Assembly (NCBI GenBank): GCA_046349775.1
Contig: JAXMBS010000098.1
Location: forward strand, 1 to 14,884
Origin: JAEUIG01 sp046349775
GTDB lineage: Bacteria > Planctomycetota > Planctomycetia > Planctomycetales > Planctomycetaceae
Direction of reading: 5' to 3'
DNA length: 14,884 nt
This document shows, one piece after another, positions 1-5,720 of this stretch. Below the pieces are notes generated by a model. That model worked only from the letters and a program-made list of their open reading frames with translations, had not been told where the DNA came from and searched no databases. The stretch's first letter is position 1; every line of letters begins with the position of its first letter. A program made the position numbers and the translations under genes.

Positions 1-919
1 ACCACGAGAACTCGACGCGGGCCGAGTACGTGCCAAGCACGTCCGCGAATTCCACGGGGAGGTCACGCCCGATCTTCTTCTGCAGTGTTGCGAGCTTCTT
101 GTCTGTCAGTGGTGCCGCCATTTTCGGCCGCCGATGGACTTCGCCCTGGCGTGCCTTTACCGCGTCGCAAATCCAATTCCAGTGATCGACCCAGCTTTGC
201 CAGACAGACTTCGTCACGCGCCGTTTGCCCGCAAGAGCATCAAAGTCTGGCGCCTTCGGAGCAGGAACGGACTTAGCCGCCGTCTTCTTTTTCTTCGGTG
301 GAGGAGCAGGCGGCGGGCCGGCGTCAAGCCAAAACACGGGATCTGGCCAGATATACAGACCCGTCAGCTTGTTTTCCCGAAGGAACTCGTGGAACTCCTC
401 GGAGATGAGAATGCATGTGTCCCCCGGCGCACGAAGCCATATCTGCCCGCTTACTTCCGCTGGCTCGAACGCATACTGCGACACGCTCGCATATTTGCCG
501 AAATTGAGCCATTGGGCGTTCGGAGCAAACGCCGGGCGCACGAGGGGATGCACCAGATAATAGGTCTGTCCCTCCTTCACCGGGATGTCGGGTTCGGGAC
601 GACCAGTGGAACCCTCCGCAACCACTTTGAGCGGCAGGAACTCCACGCTGTCGCCTAGCACGGGTGCTAGCAGCTCGCGCGCCTTAGCGGTGACTGCTGG
701 ACCGTAGTATTCCATGAAGACGAAGTCGCTGTCGCGGTCGCCGCGCTTGAGGACGACCGGCGCAGGATTCCAAGAGTCCGCAACTGATCCGACAAAGAAC
801 CAGTCGGTCACGCGCCGCGCATCGCTGTCTGCCTCAGTCGCCCATCTGAGTTCATGACTCTCACTGTCCTTGAGAACCTTGCGAAGTCTTGCGCGCGGTG
901 CCGATTCGGGAGTTGACAT
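1..919 (-). CDS. Partial immunity-type protein: Imm43/DUF1629-like domain plus start of SMI1/KNR4 (SUKH) domain
   Basis: An open frame of 306 codons runs from an ATG at 919 leftwards off the window, so the C-terminus is missing. Residues about 30-195 look like the DUF1629/Imm43 immunity fold: EFLPLKV (93-99), YYLVHPL (120-126) and a closing stretch with CILISEEFHEFLRENKLTGL (169-188). A Pro/Lys-rich linker follows (198-225). A second domain begins near 270 with LATLQKKIGRDLPVEFADVL (276-295), the pattern of SMI1/KNR4 (SUKH) proteins. Both families are known mainly as antidotes to polymorphic or contact-dependent toxins, so a cytoplasmic toxin-neutralising role is inferred. An in-frame upstream ATG at 973 is an alternative start; 919 is preferred because an AGG lies about 10 bases upstream of it and the protein is in phase with the domain from there. 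No toxin gene is visible on the right; a partner could lie beyond the left edge. Domain calls are by eye. Confidence 0.72.
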   Translation of the reverse strand, partial: MSTPESAPRARLRKVLKDSESHELRWATEADSDARRVTDWFFVGSVADSWNPAPVVLKRGDRDSDFVFMEYYGPAVTAKARELLAPVLGDSVEFLPLKVVAEGSTGRPEPDIPVKEGQTYYLVHPLVRPAFAPNAQWLNFGKYASVSQYAFEPAEVSGQIWLRAPGDTCILISEEFHEFLRENKLTGLYIWPDPVFWLDAGPPPAPPPKKKKTAAKSVPAPKAPDFDALAGKRRVTKSVWQSWVDHWNWICDAVKARQGEVHRRPKMAAPLTDKKLATLQKKIGRDLPVEFADVLGTYSARVEFSW

Positions 920-1039
920 GTGGTTGTGCCTAAGAGCCGCTGTGGTGTCGGTCACTTGCCTGATTCGACGCATTATCGGCTGAGTTTGTATGAGAACAAT
1001 CGTATCGTGCCCAATAGGGGCACAACTCATCGACGAGTG

Positions 1040-1056
1040 GCGGCCCTACGGGCCGC
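1040..1056. repeat. Perfect 7-bp hairpin, TAC loop
   Basis: GCGGCCC and GGGCCGC flank a TAC loop. The stem lacks a following T-tract, so it looks more like a REP-type palindrome than an intrinsic terminator. It may still stop or protect the 3' end of the operon ending at 1224. Confidence 0.5.
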
Positions 1057-1073
1057 GGCGATGCTGTGCCGTT

Positions 1074-1144
1074 CTGATCCCAGGGCGGCACTGCGCTGGC
1101 CTTGGGCTTTCGAGTTCTCGTCCTTCGGACGCAGATCCTCATCC
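1074..1144 (+). repeat. Dispersed repeat, copy A (about 71 bp)
   Basis: The segment begins CTGATCCCAG and ends ATCCTCATCC, and matches 2342-2411 in the same orientation with scattered substitutions and small indels. It contains a 5-bp hairpin, CGTCC-TTC-GGACG, at 1119-1131. The two copies bracket the ECF sigma operon. No open frame is shared between them, so I treat them as copies of a non-coding dispersed element. Confidence 0.5.
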
Positions 1145-1223
1145 GCAGATCGCCCCCAGCACGCGAACTGGGAACTCCGTTTCGCTGCGACCCCAGCCGC
1201 TTCCCGGGATTGCCGCGCCTTGA

Positions 1224-1649
1224 TCACGAGTTCTTACCGAGCGCATCCAGACGCTCCGACAGCCGCTGGACCTGGAGTGACAGGTCCATCAGCGTCGCGT
1301 CGTGCAGATCGTGCCGCGCCCATGCGTACCCGAAGCCGCGGAACGCGAATAGCCCGATGCACCCGACAACTACCGTGATCGCGCCGCCGATCAGGACGCC
1401 GAAACCGGTGAGCGTCAGCCAGCGGATTTCCTGTCCGTCGCCGGCCGCCAGAAAAATGCCGACAACTCCCAGGACCATCAGCACGATTCCGGCGAAGAAT
1501 ACGAGCTGGGAATAGCGGCCGCGCTGTTTCATCCGGGTCACCTTTCGTTCTAGCGCCTGATGCAGTTCGGACATCCGCGCGGCACTCGGCGGCGCGTCGC
1601 AGGCGACAAGCTTGTCGATCAGGTCGCGGACATTTTCATGGGCGGACAT
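1224..1649 (-). CDS. Small two-helix membrane protein, putative partner or anti-sigma of the upstream ECF factor
   Basis: This 141-residue protein has a charged N-terminal helix region (1-45), two hydrophobic segments (about 48-68 and 77-104) and an amphipathic C-terminal helix (about 119-138, LSLQVQRLSERLDALG). Its ATG lies inside the last codons of the sigma gene, a 14-base overlap (1636-1649) that implies translational coupling. Genes in this position usually encode a membrane regulator of the sigma factor, and that role is inferred here. The HxxxCxxC zinc-binding motif of classical anti-sigma factors is absent; the only cysteines are C18 and one in the second membrane segment. I do not recognise a named family. 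Expression should follow that of the sigma gene. Confidence 0.75.
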   Translation of the reverse strand: MSAHENVRDLIDKLVACDAPPSAARMSELHQALERKVTRMKQRGRYSQLVFFAGIVLMVLGVVGIFLAAGDGQEIRWLTLTGFGVLIGGAITVVVGCIGLFAFRGFGYAWARHDLHDATLMDLSLQVQRLSERLDALGKNS

Positions 1650-2208
1650 TGTGTTGTTCCTCGATCAGTTTGTGGATTTCCTGACTCGCGTAATGCAGGC
1701 GCGATTTCACGGTGCCGGTCGGGCAGTTCGTGGCGGTCGCGATCTCGTCGATCGACATTGCCTCCAGGAACCGCAACGTGAGCACTTCGCGATGTTCGGG
1801 CGAGATGCGCGATAACGCGAAGTGCACCAGTTCGACCGCCTCCAGGGCCGCGCCGGCTCCGTCGGCGGTGTTCGTCGAGGCGCCCGGCCGCTCCTGCTCA
1901 ACCTGACGACGCCGTGACTCGCTCCGGATCGCATCCACGATCCGTCCGTGCGCAATCCGGTAAATCCAGGTGCGAAACGCCTCTGCCGTTCGGAGCGACG
2001 CCCGGGTTTTCCAGGCAGTGAGCCAGACCTCCTGCAGCGCATCGAGCGCCCGCTCGGGGTCGCGCTCAAACCGGCGGACGAAATACAGCAGCCGCCGCTC
2101 GTAGAGCCGGACCAGCGCCAGGAACGCATCGGAACTTCCCCGCTGAAACTGCCGGACGAGCATCCGTTCCCGCAGCCGCTCGACCAGTCCCGGCTCTGTC
2201 GTCTTCAC
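1636..2208 (-). CDS. ECF-type RNA polymerase sigma factor
   Basis: This 190-residue protein has the two-domain layout and usual length of ECF sigma factors. Region 2 spans about 24-100 with DALQEVWLTAW (56-66) and FRTWIYRIAHGRIVDAIR (78-95), the core-binding and -10 recognition helices. A short linker (105-122) leads to region 4 (about 125-180), with LTLRFLEAMSIDEIATATN and the helix-turn-helix TGTVKSRLHYA (164-174). It would direct core polymerase to a small regulon, typically including its own operon. It overlaps the downstream membrane protein by 14 bases, which is its probable regulator. The ATG at 2208 has no strong Shine-Dalgarno. No autoregulatory AAC/TC-type ECF promoter could be assigned in the upstream gap. 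Confidence 0.9.
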   Translation of the reverse strand: MKTTEPGLVERLRERMLVRQFQRGSSDAFLALVRLYERRLLYFVRRFERDPERALDALQEVWLTAWKTRASLRTAEAFRTWIYRIAHGRIVDAIRSESRRRQVEQERPGASTNTADGAGAALEAVELVHFALSRISPEHREVLTLRFLEAMSIDEIATATNCPTGTVKSRLHYASQEIHKLIEEQHNVRP

Positions 2209-2341
2209 GTGATTTGCCGCCGAGGCCTATGAGCGAAAACGGAACCCGGCCGATTTGCCGGACACCGGGATGCTTCGTCAATGACAGTCGCTGGCGGCAG
2301 CCAAATGGTTCAACAACGTGTGCAGGATTTCAGGAAATGTC

Positions 2342-2411
2342 CTGATCCCAGCGCGGCGGTTCTCTGGCCCTGGGTTCGTGAGTCCGCGTCCTGCGAACAC
2401 AATCCTGATCC
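2342..2411 (+). repeat. Dispersed repeat, copy B (about 70 bp)
   Basis: Starts CTGATCCCAG and ends ATCCTGATCC; aligns with 1074-1144 in the same orientation, with best conservation at both ends and in the central CTGGCC(C/T)TGGG. It lies 130-200 bp upstream of the sigma start, so it could carry regulatory sequence or be an inert relic. Confidence 0.5.
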
Positions 2412-2514
2412 CCATTGATGACTCAAAATGACCGCCAGTGCCCTGAAAGCGCAACGACTCGCCCTTCCGGTAGACGACGGTCACACCCGGAAGACCGCTT
2501 ACCCAGAGGCCCGG

Positions 2515-2597
2515 CAACTTCCAGCCAACTTTCATCAACTTTCAATCAACTTTTAGACCCCCCCCTCCCGCGCACAAATTGAAAAGTTGAAAAGTTG
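2515..2597. repeat. Helically phased CAACTTT repeats with two inverted copies
   Basis: On the plus strand CAACTTCC (2515), CAACTTTC (2526), CAACTTTC (2536) and CAACTTTT (2547) start 11, 10 and 11 bases apart, close to one helical turn. Inverted copies AAAAGTTG sit at 2582 and 2590, eight bases apart. The last direct copy and the first inverted copy could form an 8-bp stem across a C-rich spacer. It could be a multi-site operator or a simple-sequence relic; nothing here identifies a binding protein. Confidence 0.5.
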
Positions 2598-2634
2598 CTC
2601 TGTTCCACTGGACTGCAACCGTTGGCGAGTGACG

Positions 2635-2684
2635 CGAAGCAGGAGCTTCGGGGGAGTGCGTTCCCAAGCAGGAGCTTGGGAACG
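2635..2684. repeat. Two adjacent palindromes sharing an AGGA loop
   Basis: The first (2635-2650) is CGAAGC-AGGA-GCTTCG. The second (2659-2684) has a perfect 11-bp stem, CGTTCCCAAGC with GCTTGGGAACG, around the same AGGA loop. Both share the core GCAGGAGCTT. Neither is followed by a T-tract, so they resemble dispersed REP-type elements. Confidence 0.7.
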
Positions 2685-2700
2685 AGGTGTGGTGGGAGAG

Positions 2701-2726
2701 CACAACAAAACTGGGTCCAGACCCAG
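2701..2726 (-). terminator. Probable intrinsic terminator of the kinase/regulator/beta-propeller cluster
   Basis: One base past the TAG stop of the beta-propeller gene, the minus strand reads CTGGGT-CTGG-ACCCAG (six-pair stem, four-base loop) followed at once by TTTTGTTGTG. A short GC-rich stem with a T-rich tail right after a stop codon fits an intrinsic terminator. Confidence 0.55.
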
Positions 2727-2727
2727 C

Positions 2728-4188
2728 CTACGGGGATGTGGAGACAGTTGATGCGTCGTCCAAGCGGTAGAGGTGGGTGGCGGAGCGGAGGAGGAGCGAG
2801 TTGTGGGTGACGGCGGGGGAGGCCCAGAAGCCGTCGCCGAGCTGGTTCTCGGCGAGGAGCTCGAACTCGCGCGCGGCGCGGATGACGAACGTCTGGCCGT
2901 CTTCGCAGAAGAAGTAAATGCGGCCGTCGGCGTACAGCGGCGAGGCGGTGTAGTTGCCGCCGATGCGCTCCTGCCAGACGCGCTGGCCGGTGAGGGCGTC
3001 GAGACAGGTGGCGACGCCGCCTTTGTCCTGGATGACGAACAGCAGGTCGCCGACGATCAGCGGCGAAGGCTTGGACGGCATCTGCTTTTTCTCGGACCAG
3101 ACGATGTGCGTGGCGGTGACGTCCCCCTCGCCGTCGGGGCGGACGGCGAGAATTTCGGGCTTGGACTGGCCGGCGCTCAGATACACCAGGCCGTGAGCAA
3201 AGAGCGGCCGCACGCCGGTCGAGAACCCGTCATAGGACACGCGCCAGATTTCGTGGCCGGTCTCGGCGTCGTAGCTCAAGGCGCCTTTGGACGTGGCGCT
3301 GATGAGTTGCTCGCGGCCGTTCACGCTGATGATCAGCGGCGTGGCAAAGGACTTTTTGATGTCGCCATTGTCGGTGCCGAAGTGGTGGGGGCGGTCGGTC
3401 TTCCAGATCGTGTGGCCGTTGGCGATGTCGAGGGCGACGACGTACTGGAAGTCGAAGCCGTCGTAGTTCAGGAAGAACTTGTTGTTGTGGACGATGGGGG
3501 AGGCGCCGGCGCCGCGGTAGTGATTGCAGGGGAGGTCGCGGCGGGTCCAGAGCGTGTCGCCGGTGGCCATGTCGAGGCAGGCCGTTCCGGCGCTGCCCCA
3601 CGTCGCATAGAGGCGGCCCTCGTGGATCACCGGAGTGGGCGACGCGTAAGTGTTGTATTGACGGATGTCGGGCGGGTTCTCGACGTCGAAGATCTTGCGA
3701 TCGATGCGGAGGGCGCCGGTGTCGAGACTGAAGCAGAGGATCGAGAGTTCTTTGCCGTCTTCGGTGGCGGTCGTCAGCCAGACGTCGTTGCCGGAGACGA
3801 CGGGGGAGGACCAGGCTTTGCCGTGGAACGGGGTCTGCCAGGTGATGTTCTGCGTGTCGCTCCAGATGAGCGGGATGTGCGCGGAGTCGGCGTGGCCGTC
3901 GCCGCCGGGGCCGCGAAAGGCGGGCCATTCGTCATCGGCGTGGGTCGCAGCAGAGAACAGAAGGGCGAGGCAGCACGTGAACAGAGCCAGCTTATAGATC
4001 GGGAGGGCGAGGCTCGTGCCGAGCCGCTGAGACTGGAAGATCCTCTCTGCATCGCGGCTCCGCAGGAGCGTCGCCCTCCCATGACGCGGAAATTGAGGGT
4101 TCGATACCGCCGCTGTTTTCAGCAGCACTGGCCGCGCCAGCGGCGCCGTTCGTATCGTTGGCCGTGGTCTCATGGTGTCAACTCTCAT
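2728..4188 (-). CDS. PQQ-like beta-propeller protein, probably exported
   Basis: The 486-codon frame encodes a hydrophobic export segment (about 66-82, LALFTCCLALLFSAATHA), then DDEWPAFRGPGGDGHA, the opening of planctomycete PQQ-like beta-propellers, and repeated blades, each ending in a Trp-bearing strand such as ATGDTLWTRRD, IANGHTIWKTD, AETGHEIWRVS and ALTGQRVWQER. It is likely a periplasmic scaffold or ligand-binding protein; PQQ binding itself cannot be shown, and no dehydrogenase catalytic domain is present. The ATG at 4188 lies inside the end of the response-regulator gene (11-base overlap), and a second ATG at 4173 follows the stop closely, so translation is probably coupled. The 65 residues before the export segment are odd: residues about 37-63 are encoded by two palindromic elements (4001-4080). 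No ATG, GTG or TTG lies in frame between those elements and the export segment, so the true start is uncertain. Confidence 0.85.
   Translation of the reverse strand: MRVDTMRPRPTIRTAPLARPVLLKTAAVSNPQFPRHGRATLLRSRDAERIFQSQRLGTSLALPIYKLALFTCCLALLFSAATHADDEWPAFRGPGGDGHADSAHIPLIWSDTQNITWQTPFHGKAWSSPVVSGNDVWLTTATEDGKELSILCFSLDTGALRIDRKIFDVENPPDIRQYNTYASPTPVIHEGRLYATWGSAGTACLDMATGDTLWTRRDLPCNHYRGAGASPIVHNNKFFLNYDGFDFQYVVALDIANGHTIWKTDRPHHFGTDNGDIKKSFATPLIISVNGREQLISATSKGALSYDAETGHEIWRVSYDGFSTGVRPLFAHGLVYLSAGQSKPEILAVRPDGEGDVTATHIVWSEKKQMPSKPSPLIVGDLLFVIQDKGGVATCLDALTGQRVWQERIGGNYTASPLYADGRIYFFCEDGQTFVIRAAREFELLAENQLGDGFWASPAVTHNSLLLRSATHLYRLDDASTVSTSP
4001..4080. repeat. Pair of 27-bp inverted palindromic elements in the beta-propeller leader
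   Basis: Arm 4001-4027 and the reverse complement of arm 4054-4080 match at 24 of 27 positions, with 26 bases between. Each arm is itself a hairpin: GGCTCG-TGC-CGAGCC on the left, and GCTCC-TGC-GGAGC in the inverted right arm. Two of the three differences fall at paired positions and preserve pairing. The pair sits within the open frame but before the export segment. Confidence 0.7.
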
Positions 4189-5641
4189 CCGGTGAGTCGT
4201 GGTCCCGGGTTGCCTTGAGCTTCGTTCGCAGCGTCATCCGCGAAATCCCCAGTCGTTCGGCGGCCTGCAACTGGTTCCCGTGCGTTTCCGCCAGCACTTC
4301 TTCGAACATCACACGCTCCACCGCCTGCAGGATGCGGCGATACAAGTCGGGAGTTGCGCCGGCCAGCAGCGTCTTGGTGAGCTGACGGACATCCGGCAAC
4401 GGGTCGGCAGCGGAGGTTGCAGGCGACGTCGTAGCGGGCGAGGGGGACGGAGAGGCGCCGTCACTTTCGCCGCGACACGATCCGGGGAGCGCGTCGGGCA
4501 GCAACAGGTCGCCGGCGGTGTTCACCACGGCGAATCGCACGGCGCTGAACAGTTCCCGCACGTTGCCGGGCCAGTTGTGCCGTCCCAGCAGCGTGAGCGT
4601 CTCGTCGGCGATCTGGCACACGGGCCGTCCCATTTCGGCGCACAGGATTTTGACGAAGTACCGCGCCAAAAGGGGAATATCGTCGCGGCGGTCGCGCAAC
4701 GGGGGCAGTCGGAGCGTGAAGCCGCTGAGCCGGTAGTACAAATCCTGCCGAAACTGTCCCTGCGCCACCGCCGCTTCCAGATCCTTGTTCGTTGCGGCGA
4801 TGATCCGCACGTCGGTTTCGATCGTGGTGTTCCCGCCGAGGCGCTCGAATTGCTGCTGTTGCAGGAGCCGCAGCGCTTTGGCCTGGGTCGCCGGCGACAT
4901 GTCGCCGATTTCGTCCAGGAAGATCGTGCCGCCGTTGACCTGCTCGAACTTGCCGATCCGCCGCTGGTCCGCGCCGGTGAAGGCCCCTTTTTCGTGGCCG
5001 AACAGTTCGCTTTCCAGCAGCGATTCGCTGATCGCCGCGCAGTTGACGGCCAGAAACGGCAGTTGGCTGCGGTGGCTGTAGTGGTAGATGGCGCGGGCGA
5101 CCAGCTCCTTGCCGGTCCCGCTTTCTCCCACGATGAGCACGGTGACGTCCTGCTCGGCGACGCGGCCGATCGTCTTGTAGACCTCCTGCATGGCGGGCGA
5201 ACGGCCGACGATCAGGTCGGCTGCCAGCGGCTCATCTTCCTCGCGTTCGGTCGGGAGCAGCGCCGGCACGTGCGCGAGGCGGCTGGTCTCGAGCGCCCGC
5301 TCGACGGCGCCGCGCAGCAGGTTGAGGTCGACCGGCTTGACGAAGTATTCGAACGCCCCGCGGCGCATGGCCTCGATGGCGGTCTCTGTGCGGGCAAAGG
5401 CCGTCATCAGGATGACGGGGATCCGTGGATCGATCTCGCGGATCCGGGCCAGGGCGTCGAGGCCCGACATGTCGGGCAGTCGGATATCGAGCAGCACCAC
5501 GTCCGGCTGCTGCCGCCGAACCAGCTCCAGGCCTTCCTTGACCGTGCCGGCTGACAGCACGTCGAGGTCGGCGGAGCCGAGCGTTTCACGGATCGTGAAC
5601 ACGATGCTCGGTTCGTCGTCGATGACAAGCAGTTGGTGCAT
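4178..5641 (-). CDS. NtrC-family sigma-54-dependent response regulator
   Basis: This 487-residue protein has the full three-domain layout. The receiver (1-120) has acidic pair D8/D9, phospho-acceptor D52 in LLDIRLPDMSG, T80 and K102 in VKPVD. The AAA+ domain (about 143-375) has Walker A GESGTGKE (173-180), the sigma-54-contacting GAFTGA loop (219-224) and Walker B IFLDEIGD (240-247). A Ser/Pro/Ala linker (392-415) leads to a Fis-type helix-turn-helix (about 453-476, NQLQAAERLGISRMTLRTKL). All motifs needed for phosphorylation-dependent activation of sigma-54 polymerase look intact. It lies 79 bp downstream of the histidine kinase, its presumed phosphodonor, and overlaps the beta-propeller gene. 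Its targets are unknown; the divergent sulP gene is the nearest candidate. Confidence 0.95.
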   Translation of the reverse strand: MHQLLVIDDEPSIVFTIRETLGSADLDVLSAGTVKEGLELVRRQQPDVVLLDIRLPDMSGLDALARIREIDPRIPVILMTAFARTETAIEAMRRGAFEYFVKPVDLNLLRGAVERALETSRLAHVPALLPTEREEDEPLAADLIVGRSPAMQEVYKTIGRVAEQDVTVLIVGESGTGKELVARAIYHYSHRSQLPFLAVNCAAISESLLESELFGHEKGAFTGADQRRIGKFEQVNGGTIFLDEIGDMSPATQAKALRLLQQQQFERLGGNTTIETDVRIIAATNKDLEAAVAQGQFRQDLYYRLSGFTLRLPPLRDRRDDIPLLARYFVKILCAEMGRPVCQIADETLTLLGRHNWPGNVRELFSAVRFAVVNTAGDLLLPDALPGSCRGESDGASPSPSPATTSPATSAADPLPDVRQLTKTLLAGATPDLYRRILQAVERVMFEEVLAETHGNQLQAAERLGISRMTLRTKLKATRDHDSPDES

Positions 5642-5720
5642 AACGGCGAGGGTGCGGCGGGCTGCGGAGTTCGGGCTGGATTGTGGGCGAGCGGGAGGGA
5701 GGTTGACAACTGGCGGCGCG

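Larger units (their letters stand above)
920..1223. other. Intergenic region with small palindromes and one copy of a dispersed repeat
   Basis: This 304-bp gap separates the end of the sigma/membrane-protein operon from the start of the immunity-type gene, both on the minus strand. I see no convincing gene; the short frames crossing it have no recognisable content. It holds two hairpins (1040-1056 and 1119-1131) and a 71-bp segment related to 2342-2411. A promoter for the immunity-type gene should lie in 920-1000, but no clear -35/-10 pair was found. Confidence 0.6.
2209..2727. other. 519-bp repeat-rich intergenic region
   Basis: This gap lies between the beta-propeller gene and the ECF sigma gene, both on the minus strand. 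Reading right to left it contains a terminator-like hairpin (2701-2726), two palindromes with an AGGA loop (2635-2684), a phased array of CAACTTT and its inverse (2515-2597), a C-rich run (2558-2568) and dispersed repeat copy B (2342-2411). An 86-codon minus-strand frame (2278-2538) overlaps both the array and copy B and has no recognisable domain, so I do not call it a gene. The sigma promoter must lie here but is not identified. Confidence 0.65.

Noticed and set aside
134..658. 174-codon plus-strand frame at the left edge
   Set aside because: It is antisense to the immunity-type gene, which has recognisable motifs; the plus reading has none.
2278..2538. 86-codon minus-strand frame in the repeat-rich gap
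   Set aside because: It overlaps the phased repeat array and dispersed repeat copy B, starts at TTG or ATG inside the repeats, and shows no domain.
2659..2684. 11-bp AGGA-loop palindrome as an intrinsic terminator
   Set aside because: No T-tract on either side, and the loop and core recur at unrelated positions; a dispersed palindrome explains it better.
2728..4188. Beta-propeller protein as a PQQ-dependent alcohol dehydrogenase
   Set aside because: Only propeller blades and an export signal are visible, with no cytochrome domain and no catalytic motif that I can identify.
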